DNA of 64,000 bases from Amycolatopsis lurida (GTDB lineage Bacteria; Actinomycetota; Actinomycetes; Mycobacteriales; Pseudonocardiaceae), in assembly GCF_900105055.1 (NCBI RefSeq), contig NZ_FNTA01000004.1:5425501-5489500 (forward strand), given 5' to 3'. Positions 8,264 through 15,947 of the stretch are shown piece by piece. Within the stretch, counting starts at the first letter, position 1. Each line of letters starts with the position of its first letter. The notes under the pieces are model-generated. The model ran no database searches and was not told the DNA's origin. It worked only from the letters and a program-made list of their open reading frames with translations. The position numbers and the translations under genes are program-made.

Positions 8264-9027
8264 GCGCGCGGCGGTTCCTCGGGCTCGCCGGGCTGGTCGC
8301 GGTCGCGCTGCTGGTCTCGGCCCCCGGAGCGCGCGCGGATAACCTGTCCGGTGAAGATCTCGCGGCCGCGAAGGCGGCTGCCGACGACCCCACGCTGCGT
8401 GCCGAAATCGGTCGCTTCTTCACTCAGACGAGTGGTTCGAGCCAGACGCCGTCGGTGAGTGTCGTCGACGAATCTTTCCCCGTTTACGAGCTTTCGAGGG
8501 ATTTCGTCGCCGGTGACGGCGCGGTCGCCGGGCGGCTCGCCTACGTCGCGGTGCCGGTGACGGCGTCCGACGGGCGGACCGCGACCGTCTGGTCGGTCCG
8601 CGGCGACGACGGCGTCTGGCGCGTCGGCAACATCGCGTCGGGTGACCGGGAAAGCGCATTGGCCAAGAGGCTGCCCGCCGGTGCGTCGCTGCTCCACGAA
8701 CCCCAGGTCGACGCCTGGTACGCGCTCCGCGACGGCCGGGTGACCCTGCTCGACTCGGGTGCCAGCGGCTACGCGACCGGCGCTTCGCACACCCTCGCGG
8801 AGTACCAGAAGACCGTCTCCGGCCGGTACGGCGCCATGCTCGCGAACTCGCTGTACGCCCAGGAGGGCAAGGCCGGCGGTTACAACGCCCAAGTGATGCC
8901 CCGCGGTGACGGTGGCCCCGCGCCCGACGCGCAGGACACCGGCTTCGTGCCGCTGCTGATCTTCGGCGGCTTGCTTCTCATCGGTGTCGCAGGCTTCTTC
9001 CTGCACTCGAAGAGGCGCGTTCCCTAG
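8260..9027 (+). CDS. Exported, C-terminally membrane-anchored protein, partner of the cysteine protease
   Basis: A 255-residue protein with a signal peptide (MSARRFLGLAGLVAVALLV, cleavage near ARA) and an extracellular alpha/beta-looking region of about 200 residues. It ends with a single hydrophobic segment (FVPLLIFGGLLLIGVAGFFL) and basic tail SKRRVP. The sequence before the helix, AQDTGF, looks like a sorting signal that has lost its leading Leu, so I call it membrane-anchored. Its start overlaps the stop of the protease gene (ATGA). Strict coupling suggests a protease and its substrate, inhibitor or tether. I do not recognise the extracellular family. Confidence 0.72.
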   Translation: MSARRFLGLAGLVAVALLVSAPGARADNLSGEDLAAAKAAADDPTLRAEIGRFFTQTSGSSQTPSVSVVDESFPVYELSRDFVAGDGAVAGRLAYVAVPVTASDGRTATVWSVRGDDGVWRVGNIASGDRESALAKRLPAGASLLHEPQVDAWYALRDGRVTLLDSGASGYATGASHTLAEYQKTVSGRYGAMLANSLYAQEGKAGGYNAQVMPRGDGGPAPDAQDTGFVPLLIFGGLLLIGVAGFFLHSKRRVP

Positions 9028-9086
9028 CGGACCGGTGGGCCGGGCGTGAGCTGACCCGTCTGGCCCGCCGGTCGACCACCGCCCCG

Positions 9087-9092
9087 TAATCT
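9087..9092 (+). promoter_or_regulatory. -10 box of tmk, leaderless spacing
   Basis: TAATCT ends 6 nt before the GTG start of tmk at 9099 and no ribosome site is present. This suggests that transcription begins at the start codon. Confidence 0.5.
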
Positions 9093-9098
9093 GGGCGC

Positions 9099-9743
9099 GT
9101 GGGACGACTCGTGGTGATCGAAGGTCTGGACGGCGCGGGCAAGCGCACCCTCGCCGACGCGCTGACCGGCGCGCTGAACGCGGCCGGGGCGAGTGTCACG
9201 TCCATCGCGTTCCCGCGGTACGGCGAAAGCGTGCACGCCGACCTCGTGAAGGAAGCGCTGCACCGCGGCCACGGCGACCTCGCGGACTCCGTCTACGGCA
9301 TGGCGATGCTCTACGCGCTCGACCGGCGGGGCGCGGCCGGCGAGATCCGCGTCCGTCTCGGCGACCACGACGTCGTGCTGCTCGACCGGTACGTCGCTTC
9401 GAACGCGGCGTACGGCGCGGCCCGGCTCCACCAAGGCGCGGACGGCGAGTTCGTTCGCTGGCTCAAGGAACTGGAGATCGACCGGTTCGGCCTGCCGGTG
9501 CCTGTCGCGCATCTGCTGCTGCGGGTCACCGCCGACGTCGCCGCCGATCGCGCGCAGCGCCGCGCGGAGAGCGACGCCGACCGCGCGCGGGATTCCTTCG
9601 AGACCGACGACGCGCTCCAGAAGCGGTGCTCGGTGGTCTACGACGAGCTCGCAGCGGCGGGCTGGCTCGCGCCCTGGCACGTCCTCGACGGCGTCGCCGG
9701 TGTGGACACCCCGGCTCTCGCCACCTCCCTCCTCCGCGATTAG
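9099..9743 (+). CDS. tmk: Thymidylate kinase (dTMP kinase)
   Basis: A 214-residue kinase converting dTMP to dTDP for DNA synthesis. The P-loop is GLDGAGKRT at residues 9-17, the DR motif is LLDRYVASNAAYG, and the LID region is rich in Arg (DRAQRRAESDADRARDSFE). Length and motifs fit actinobacterial Tmk. In mycobacteria tmk sits directly before mtrA; here about 7.5 kb of betaine genes intervene. The GTG start directly follows a -10 box with no leader. Confidence 0.93.
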   Translation: MGRLVVIEGLDGAGKRTLADALTGALNAAGASVTSIAFPRYGESVHADLVKEALHRGHGDLADSVYGMAMLYALDRRGAAGEIRVRLGDHDVVLLDRYVASNAAYGAARLHQGADGEFVRWLKELEIDRFGLPVPVAHLLLRVTADVAADRAQRRAESDADRARDSFETDDALQKRCSVVYDELAAAGWLAPWHVLDGVAGVDTPALATSLLRD

Positions 9744-9798
9744 TCCTCTGGATGCGGTCCTTGCGCGCGCGACTACCGCGTTTCGTCCTCCAAATGCG
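9742..9798. repeat. CTCTGGATGCGG-type intergenic repeat (family B)
   Basis: AGTCCTCTGGATGCGGT (9742-9758) is followed by the loop sequence CCTTGCGCGCGCGACT and a degenerate second arm ending GTCCTCCAAATGCG (9785-9798). It begins at the tmk stop codon and overlaps the 3' end of the convergent Rieske oxygenase gene. Related copies occur at 37389-37414, 45301-45348 and 55806-55822. Confidence 0.6.
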
Positions 9799-10885
9799 TG
9801 AGCAGCCAGGAGTGGAACTCGCCGATGTGGTGTTCGGACGGCATCAGCACCCCGCCGCCGCGGTAGGCGCGGGACGCCATCGCGGGCTGGCAGCGTTCGC
9901 AGGCGTCGAAGTCCTGTTCGTTGACGCGGTGGAACAACTCGACCGACCGTGACACGTCCCGCCCCGACGCCACGACGTCTTCGGAATAGAGCCAGTCGCA
10001 TTCGACGACCGTCCGGTCCGGCGCGAGCGGGTACATCCGGTGGAAGATCACGTGGTCGGGCACCAGGTTCACGAACACCTGCGGCCGGATGGTGATCGCG
10101 TAGTACCGCCTGTCCTGTTCGTTCGCGACACCGTCGAGCCGGTCGAAGCCGGTCGTGCCGTCGATGGTGAAACCGTCCACGGCCTCGCCGAATTCGGCGC
10201 CGTGCCCGACGTAGTACTGGGCCGCGTACCCGTCGGCGAATTCCGGCAGCACCTCGGTCAGCTCCGGGTGGATGGTCGCGCAGTGATAGCACTCCATGAA
10301 GTTCTCGACGATCAGTTTCCAGTTCGCCTTGACGTCGTAGGTGATCCGGCGCCCGACCGACAGCCGGTCGAGCCCGTAGCGCTCGATCGACTCCAGATCG
10401 CCCAGCCGTTCCCGCACCGCGCCTTCGACGTCGGCCTCGAACGACGGCGGGTCCGCGGCGAGACAGACCCACGCGTAACCAAGCCATTCCCGCAGTCGCA
10501 CGGTGTGCAGCCCGTACTCGGAACGGTCGATGTCGGGCAGGTTCGCCAGGTTCGGCGCCGCGATCAGCTTGCCGTCGAGCCCGTAGGTCCACGCGTGGTA
10601 CGGACACTGGAACGCGCGTTTCACCGTGCCCGATTCCTCGACGCACAGCCGGGCCCCGCGATGGCGGCAGACGTTGAGGAACGCCCGCAAGCCGCCGTCC
10701 CGTCCGCGGCTGACGAGTACGCTCTCCCTCCCGACCCGGACGGTCCGGAAGTCACCTGCCGACGGCAGATCCGCCGACCGGACCGCGCAGAACCACTGGC
10801 GCTCGAAGATCTTCTCCTGCTCGGCCGCGAAGATCGCGGGATCGGTGTAGTAGCCGCCGCTCAGCGTGGGAATGAGGCTCGTCAT
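9773..10885 (-). CDS. gbcA: Rieske oxygenase alpha subunit, probable glycine betaine monooxygenase
   Basis: A 370-residue non-heme iron oxygenase. The Rieske [2Fe-2S] ligands are seen as CRHRGARLC (CxH) and CPYHAWTYG (CxxH), and the mononuclear iron site as ENFMECYHC followed by IHPEL. The predicted reaction is oxidative demethylation of glycine betaine to dimethylglycine and formaldehyde. The call rests on its operon partners, a dimethylglycine oxidase-like and a sarcosine oxidase-like enzyme, which would complete the route to glycine. A related N-methyl substrate such as stachydrine or carnitine is possible. Its ATG overlaps the stop of the upstream sarcosine oxidase gene (ATGA), so it is the last of three coupled genes. 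No plant-type ferredoxin reductase (GbcB) is next to it; the divergent ferredoxin and reductase pair may supply electrons. Confidence 0.82.
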   Translation of the reverse strand: MTSLIPTLSGGYYTDPAIFAAEQEKIFERQWFCAVRSADLPSAGDFRTVRVGRESVLVSRGRDGGLRAFLNVCRHRGARLCVEESGTVKRAFQCPYHAWTYGLDGKLIAAPNLANLPDIDRSEYGLHTVRLREWLGYAWVCLAADPPSFEADVEGAVRERLGDLESIERYGLDRLSVGRRITYDVKANWKLIVENFMECYHCATIHPELTEVLPEFADGYAAQYYVGHGAEFGEAVDGFTIDGTTGFDRLDGVANEQDRRYYAITIRPQVFVNLVPDHVIFHRMYPLAPDRTVVECDWLYSEDVVASGRDVSRSVELFHRVNEQDFDACERCQPAMASRAYRGGGVLMPSEHHIGEFHSWLLTHLEDETR

Positions 10886-12027
10886 CTCGCGACTCCGGCG
10901 AACCGGGCAGGATCGAACAGGGCGATCGGATGCCTTGTCGTGCCCTCCACGACCAGGTCGGCGACGATCTCGCCGACCACCGGGACGAACTTGAAGCCGT
11001 GCCCGGAGAATCCGCAGGCGACCACCACGCGTTCGTGCGCGGGATGGCGGGAGACGACGAAGTGCTCGTCGGGCGTGTTCGTGTACATGCAGGTCGCCCC
11101 GCGCAGGAAAGCGCCAGGCAGGGACGGCATCTTCCGTCCGACGAACTCCGAGATCTCTTCGACCTCCTCGGGATGCACCGTCCGGTCGATGGTCTCCGGC
11201 GTGCACGTCTCGCCGCCGCGGAAGAACGCGACCTTCACGCTCCCGGCATCGTCGTGCGAGGGGAAACCGTAGAACTGGCGGCCGCTCTCGCCTTCCCAGA
11301 CGTAGATCGGATGCCGTCCGGCGCGGAACGGCGCCGCCCCGCCCGACGGCGCGAACCAGTACTGGACCTGGCGTTCGATGGTGAATTCGATCCCGAGTTC
11401 GGTAAGCAGGTCCGGTGCCCAGGCGCCGGGACACACCACGAGCCGGCCCGCCGTGTAGAAGTTCTGCGACGTCCCCACCCGGACACCGCCTGCCGTCTCC
11501 CGCCACGAAAGGACCTTCTCTTCGTGATGCAGCTCCGCCCCGGCTCGCGCGGCGAGCTGGAGATGCGCGGCCACACTGCTTTCCGGCACCACGAACCCGG
11601 CGTTCTCCTCGTACAGGGCGATCTCGTGGCCGTCCGGGTGCATCGTCGGGAACCGGCGCCGGATCTCCGCCGCGTCCAGCAGCTCGTGCGGCAGCTCCCA
11701 TTTCCGGGCGCTGGCCAGGCTTCCCGACACCGTCCTGGACTCGGGGCCGCCGAGCATGATCCCGCCGCACCGGGTGAAGATCTTCCGGCCGGAGTCACGT
11801 TCGACCTCGTCCCACAGTTCGTGCGCCCGCAGCAGGAGCGGGACGTACGCGGGGTCCTCGAAGTACGCCTGCCGGGTGATCCGCGAGCCGCCGTGGCTGG
11901 ACCCGAGGTTGTGCACGGGCGCGAAGCGGTCGATGCCCAGCACGCGCTGCCCTCGCCGGGCGAGCCGGTACGCCGCGGCGCTGCCCATCCCGCCGAGGCC
12001 GATGACGATGACGTCGTAGTGGCTCAT
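10882..12027 (-). CDS. Monomeric sarcosine oxidase / N-methyl amino acid oxidase
   Basis: A 381-residue flavoprotein of the MSOX/SolA family that oxidises N-methyl amino acids such as sarcosine to glycine, formaldehyde and hydrogen peroxide. The N-terminal FAD motif is VIVIGLGGMGSAAAY, and the HGGSRITR segment corresponds to the substrate-side loop. The Cys of CMYTNTPDEHF (about residue 313) is at the place of the covalent 8-alpha-S-cysteinyl FAD link. It is coupled on both sides by ATGA overlaps, between the dimethylglycine oxidase and the Rieske oxygenase, which fits the last demethylation step of betaine breakdown. Confidence 0.87.
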   Translation of the reverse strand: MSHYDVIVIGLGGMGSAAAYRLARRGQRVLGIDRFAPVHNLGSSHGGSRITRQAYFEDPAYVPLLLRAHELWDEVERDSGRKIFTRCGGIMLGGPESRTVSGSLASARKWELPHELLDAAEIRRRFPTMHPDGHEIALYEENAGFVVPESSVAAHLQLAARAGAELHHEEKVLSWRETAGGVRVGTSQNFYTAGRLVVCPGAWAPDLLTELGIEFTIERQVQYWFAPSGGAAPFRAGRHPIYVWEGESGRQFYGFPSHDDAGSVKVAFFRGGETCTPETIDRTVHPEEVEEISEFVGRKMPSLPGAFLRGATCMYTNTPDEHFVVSRHPAHERVVVACGFSGHGFKFVPVVGEIVADLVVEGTTRHPIALFDPARFAGVAR

Positions 12028-14462
12028 GCGGCGCTCCTGATCCGGTTCATTCCGGGGTCGAACAGCGGTTCACGCGCGACGACGGCGGGGATCCGCTCGC
12101 CGAAGTACTCGATCTCCAGCGGCCTGCCCGGCTGCGTGAACTCCACCGGGAGCCAGGCGTACGCGATGTTCTTGCCGACGGTGTAGCCGTACGCGGCGCT
12201 CGTGACGTACCCGGCGGGGCGGCCGTCGGCGAACACCGGCTCCTTGCCGAGTACGACGGAGTACGGATCGTCGACGGTGAGACAGGTCAGTTTCCTGGTC
12301 ACCGTTTCCTCCGAGCGGCCGGCCAGCGCGTCCCGCCCGATGAAGTAGCCCTTGTCCATTCGCACGGCGAAACCGAGCCCGGCCTCGTACGGATCGTGTT
12401 CGGCGGTGACGTCCGTTCCCCACAGCCGGTATCCCTTCTCCAGTCGCATGCTGGAGAAGGCCTCCCGGCCGGCGGCGATGATCCCGTGCGCCTGTCCGGC
12501 TTCCCAGAGCGTGTCCCACAAGCGGCGGCCGAGGTCGGCGCTCGTGTACAGCTCCCAGCCGAGTTCGCCCACATAGGACAGTCGCATCGCGGTCACCGGC
12601 ACCAGGCCGACGTACGCCTGTTTCGTCTTGAAGTAGCCCATCGCCTGGTGCGAGAAGTCCGTTGTGGACAGTGGCTGGAGCACGGCCCTGGCGAGCGGGC
12701 CCCAGAGCCCGATGCAGCAGGTGCCCGGGGTGGTCTCGTGGATCTGCGCGGCGCCGTCGCCGGGGAGATGCCGCCGCAGCCAGTCGATGTCGATCGCGCT
12801 GTTGACGCCGACCTGGAACCTTTCGGCGCCGAGCCGGGCGACGGTCAGGTCGCTGCGCACGCCGCCGTCCTCGTCGAGCAGCAGCGTGTAGGTGACCGAG
12901 CCGGGCTTCTTGTCGAGCTGGTTCGTGGTCATCGTCTGCAGGAACGAGCTCGCGCCGGGGCCGGTGACCTCCACCCGCTTCAGCGACGTCATGTCGAACA
13001 TCGCGACCCGTTGCCGAGCGACCAGCGCTTCGGCGCCGCCGATCGGCGACCAGTACCGCGCGGCCCAGTCGTTGCGCTCCGGGACGAGGCCGACCTCCGG
13101 GAGGTCCGCGTTCGCCTCGTACCAATGCGGACGTTCCCAGCCGCTCGCTTCGAGGAAGAACGCGCCGAGCTCCTGCTGCCTTTCGTGGAACGGGCTCGTG
13201 CGCAGCGGCCGCGGTTCTTCCATGGGCTGCAAGGGATGGACGACGTCGTAGACCTCGGTGAAGCTCTGGCAGCTGCGCGCCATGACGTACTCCGGGGCGA
13301 GCTGGACCCGCTCGAACCGGGCGAGGTCGCACCCGTGCAGATCCACACCGGGCTGGCCGTCGACGAGCCACCGCGCCATGGCGTGCGCGACTCCGGCCGA
13401 ATGCGTGATCCACACGGCTTCGGCGACCCAGAACCCGTCGAGTTCCGGATGTTCCCCCAGCAACGGCATGCCGTCCGGGGTGAAGGAGAACAAACCGTTG
13501 ATGCCTTCCTCGACCTTGGTCTCGCTCAGCGACGGCAGCAGGCCGACGGCGGCGGCCCAGGACGGCTCGAAGTCCGCGAGGGTGAACGCGAGCTCCGACG
13601 GCATCCCCTCGCCGGTGCCGATCTCGTGGGGCGGCAGGGGCATCGGCCGGTGCCCGTACGCGCCGATGCCGATCCGATCGACGTGCTCGCGGAAGTAGAG
13701 GTCGGCGTCCTGGTGCCGCAGGATCGGCCGGGTGGCCTCCTCGGTCACGCCGGCGAGAGACGGCAGCGGGCTGGTGCGCGCGTACTGGTGCGCCATCGGG
13801 ACGAGCGGGATCGCGAGGTCCACCAGTTCGCCGAGCACCGGCCCCCACATCCCGGCGCACGAGAGCACGATGTCCGCGCGGAAACTCCCGGTCTCGGTGG
13901 TGACGCCGGTGACGCGGCCACCCGACCGTTCGATTCCGACGACCTTTTGACGCGCAAGGAACTTCGCGCCGCGACTTATCGCTCGGCGGGCCTGTGCCTC
14001 GGCGGCACGCAGGGGTTTGGCCAGGCCGTCGGAGGGGATGTGGAACCCGCCGAGCACCTTGGCCGGATCGAGCAGCGGATGCAGCGCGGCGCATTCGTCC
14101 GGTTCGACGAGCCTGCTTTCGACGCCGGACGCGGTGGCCCAGCCGTGCCGCCGTTCGAGGTCGGCGAGGCGCTCCGGTGTCGTGGCCACCTCCAGCCCGC
14201 CGACCGGCCGGAAGCACGGCTTCCCGTCGAGGTCGAGCGCGCCGTACTTCGCGACGGTGTACGTGGCGAACCCGGTCATCGTGCGGCAGGAGTTGGTCTG
14301 GAAGACCAGACCGGGTGCGTGCGAACTCGACCCGCCCGTGGTGAACAGGTCGCCCTGGTCCAGCACGGTGAGGTCGGTCCAGCCACGTTCGGTGAGCTCG
14401 TCGGCGAGCGCGCAGCCGACGATGCCGGCGCCGATCACGACGACGCGGGGTCCTGGGGGCAT
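12024..14462 (-). CDS. Dimethylglycine oxidase/dehydrogenase-like flavoprotein with folate (GcvT) domain
   Basis: An 812-residue two-part enzyme. The N-terminal FAD oxidase domain (VVVIGAGIVGCALADEL) carries His48 in GGSSSHAPG, the position of the covalent FAD link in Arthrobacter dimethylglycine oxidase. The C-terminal aminomethyltransferase-like domain (from about residue 430, with MFDMTSLKRVEVTGPGA) passes the released methyl unit to tetrahydrofolate. The family converts dimethylglycine to sarcosine. The ATG at 14462 follows GCAGGAGG by about 11 nt; a longer frame upstream lacks similarity. It is the first gene of the three-gene operon, whose upstream region holds the TGTTGCG-N24-GCAACA element at 14532-14569. 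Confidence 0.85.
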   Translation of the reverse strand: MPPGPRVVVIGAGIVGCALADELTERGWTDLTVLDQGDLFTTGGSSSHAPGLVFQTNSCRTMTGFATYTVAKYGALDLDGKPCFRPVGGLEVATTPERLADLERRHGWATASGVESRLVEPDECAALHPLLDPAKVLGGFHIPSDGLAKPLRAAEAQARRAISRGAKFLARQKVVGIERSGGRVTGVTTETGSFRADIVLSCAGMWGPVLGELVDLAIPLVPMAHQYARTSPLPSLAGVTEEATRPILRHQDADLYFREHVDRIGIGAYGHRPMPLPPHEIGTGEGMPSELAFTLADFEPSWAAAVGLLPSLSETKVEEGINGLFSFTPDGMPLLGEHPELDGFWVAEAVWITHSAGVAHAMARWLVDGQPGVDLHGCDLARFERVQLAPEYVMARSCQSFTEVYDVVHPLQPMEEPRPLRTSPFHERQQELGAFFLEASGWERPHWYEANADLPEVGLVPERNDWAARYWSPIGGAEALVARQRVAMFDMTSLKRVEVTGPGASSFLQTMTTNQLDKKPGSVTYTLLLDEDGGVRSDLTVARLGAERFQVGVNSAIDIDWLRRHLPGDGAAQIHETTPGTCCIGLWGPLARAVLQPLSTTDFSHQAMGYFKTKQAYVGLVPVTAMRLSYVGELGWELYTSADLGRRLWDTLWEAGQAHGIIAAGREAFSSMRLEKGYRLWGTDVTAEHDPYEAGLGFAVRMDKGYFIGRDALAGRSEETVTRKLTCLTVDDPYSVVLGKEPVFADGRPAGYVTSAAYGYTVGKNIAYAWLPVEFTQPGRPLEIEYFGERIPAVVAREPLFDPGMNRIRSAA

Positions 14463-14531
14463 GGTTCGGGGTACCTCCTGCCCGCCCTGGAGAGTCCACA
14501 AAGGACACGAGGGCATCGGGGTGACAGGCGC

Positions 14532-14569
14532 TGTTGCGGATGAGGCACGTTGTTCCGTCTTCAGCAACA
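14532..14569. promoter_or_regulatory. Candidate IclR-type operator upstream of the dimethylglycine oxidase operon
   Basis: TGTTGCG (14532-14538) and AGCAACA (14563-14569) form an inverted pair with exactly 24 nt between them. The ferredoxin promoter at 15557-15594 has the same motif and the same 24-nt spacing. This suggests one regulator, presumably the IclR protein between them. Confidence 0.55.
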
Positions 14570-14604
14570 AAGTGCGGCACGTGCGGGCGCGCTGTCAAGA
14601 GCCT

Positions 14605-14682
14605 CGCAACCAGTCACCTACTTGCGACGGTCGAGTAGGCGTGCAACGCACGCCGGGTGTCGCAAGTAGGTGACTGGTTGCG
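14605..14682. repeat. Perfect 24-bp palindrome (family C) behind the iclR gene
   Basis: Arms at 14605-14628 and 14659-14682 (core CACCTACTTGCGA) are exact reverse complements around a 30-nt centre that itself contains GTGCAACGCACG. It lies just past the iclR stop codon on that gene's strand. It may terminate iclR transcription before the operon promoter. A related element with the same core is at 30584-30648. Confidence 0.75.
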
Positions 14683-14690
14683 GGGTCACG

Positions 14691-15476
14691 TCACTCGGTG
14701 AAGTAGCCCAGCTGCGCCGAAAGATCCGCCGAGGCCTCGGTCAGCGGCCGGACGATCTGCCGCACGCGCTGTTTCGAAAGCCGGTACGACGGACCCGAAG
14801 CGCTCATCGCCGCGACGACGTCGCCGCCGGGGCCGCGCACCGGCACCGCGACCGCGTGCATCCCCAGCTCCAGCTCCTCGAAGCAGGCCGCGTACCCGTC
14901 CTCGGCGACCCGCTCCAGCTCAGCGGCCAGCTCGTCGGGATCGACCGTGGTCCGCGGTGTGAAGCGTTCGAGTTTCCGCCGGAGCAAACGTTTGCGCTCG
15001 ACGTCGCCCAGGTACGCGAGCAGCACCTTCCCGCTGGACGTCGCGTGCAGGGGAGTGCGCTGCCCGGTCCAGTTCTGCGTCGAGATCGCGGCCGAGCCGC
15101 GGGCCTGGCTGACGTTGATCGCGACGCCGTCGTCGGCGATCGCGATGTTGACCGTCTCGCCGAGCGTCTCCGCCAGGCCCTGGCAGGTCTGCCTGCCGAG
15201 TTTCGCCAGGTCCATCCGCCCGGTGGCGGCGCCGGCGAGCCGGACGACACCGAAGCCGATCGCGTACTTCCCGCGTTCGCCGAGCTGCTCGACGAGGCCG
15301 CGGTTCTCCAGGACGCTCAGCAGGCGCGACGCCGTCGACTTGTGCACGCCGAGTTCGACCGCGATCTCGGTGATCCCGGTTTCCCCGTTGCGCGCCAGCA
15401 GTTCCAGCACGCTGATCGCACGGTCGACGGACTGCACCTGACTGGGCGTTGCGTTCCCCGCGTCCTGGTTCCGCAT
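14691..15476 (-). CDS. IclR-family transcriptional regulator of the betaine cassette
   Basis: A 261-residue regulator. The N-terminal winged HTH spans about 15-75 (AISVLELLARNGETGITEIA, then KSTASRLLSVLENRGLVEQ). The C-terminal GAF-like effector domain contains LHATSSGKVLLAYL and the conserved GYAACFEELELGMHAVAVPV. It is encoded between the oxidase operon and the divergent ferredoxin genes, so it very likely controls both. Its own -10 box TACTGT stands 6 nt before the ATG, and the CGCAACA motif (15479-15485) overlaps that promoter, which suggests autorepression. The effector is unknown; betaine or dimethylglycine are natural guesses. Confidence 0.9.
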   Translation of the reverse strand: MRNQDAGNATPSQVQSVDRAISVLELLARNGETGITEIAVELGVHKSTASRLLSVLENRGLVEQLGERGKYAIGFGVVRLAGAATGRMDLAKLGRQTCQGLAETLGETVNIAIADDGVAINVSQARGSAAISTQNWTGQRTPLHATSSGKVLLAYLGDVERKRLLRRKLERFTPRTTVDPDELAAELERVAEDGYAACFEELELGMHAVAVPVRGPGGDVVAAMSASGPSYRLSKQRVRQIVRPLTEASADLSAQLGYFTE

Positions 15477-15485
15477 GACGCAACA
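15448..15485. promoter_or_regulatory. Candidate operator over the iclR start
   Basis: GTTGCG (15448-15453) and CGCAACA (15479-15485) are inverted with 25 nt between them, one base longer than the two neighbouring sites. The right arm overlaps the iclR -10 box and transcription start on the minus strand. Confidence 0.4.
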
Positions 15486-15556
15486 GTAGCCGTTTCGCCC
15501 GTATCCGCTCGGCTGAGTGGGCGAATCTCTTGACGTACCGGCCCTTCCGGGGTGAT

Positions 15557-15594
15557 TGTTGCGCAGAGCACGTCCCGTCTCGTAATACGCAACA
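15557..15594. promoter_or_regulatory. Candidate operator at the ferredoxin promoter
   Basis: TGTTGCG (15557-15563) and CGCAACA (15588-15594) are perfect inverted arms separated by 24 nt. A -10-like TAATAC (15583-15588) abuts the right arm. A protein bound here would cover the promoter of the ferredoxin-reductase pair. Confidence 0.55.
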
Positions 15595-15629
15595 TCAACA
15601 AACCGTCGGTCCTTTCCCCGGAGGCCCCG

Positions 15630-15947
15630 ATGATCCGTGCCTGCACCGTCTCCGAACTGCCCGAAGGCGAAGCCCTCCGCTTGCCGGGCCCCGTTCCGGT
15701 CTCGGTCTTCCATGCCGAGGGCGCCTATTACGCCCTTGACGACACCTGCAGCCATCAGGACGCGTCACTCGCGGACGGCTGGATCGAGGGCTGCTATGTC
15801 GAATGCCCGCTGCACGCCGCGCGCTTCGATCTGCGAACCGGTGCCCCGGACTGCCTGCCGGCCAAGAACGCCGTGCGCACGTACCCGGTCGTGATCACGG
15901 ACGGCGTGATCTACGTGGACACCGAGGCGCGCCGGGAAGTGGCTTGA
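15630..15947 (+). CDS. Rieske-type [2Fe-2S] ferredoxin
   Basis: A 105-residue soluble electron carrier with the two Rieske ligand pairs DTCSHQDASL (CxH) and CPLHAARF (CxxH), as in bacterial dioxygenase ferredoxins. The ATG at 15630 follows GGAGG by 7 nt. The stop overlaps the TTG start of the ferredoxin reductase gene. Together they make the NAD(P)H-to-oxygenase electron chain and are the likely partners of the Rieske oxygenase at 9773-10885, transcribed from the opposite side of the shared regulator. Confidence 0.9.
   Translation: MIRACTVSELPEGEALRLPGPVPVSVFHAEGAYYALDDTCSHQDASLADGWIEGCYVECPLHAARFDLRTGAPDCLPAKNAVRTYPVVITDGVIYVDTEARREVA

Noticed and set aside
12396..14543. A 715-residue open frame on the plus strand opposite the dimethylglycine oxidase gene
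   Set aside because: Shadow of a clear flavoenzyme gene; no motifs, no ribosome site.
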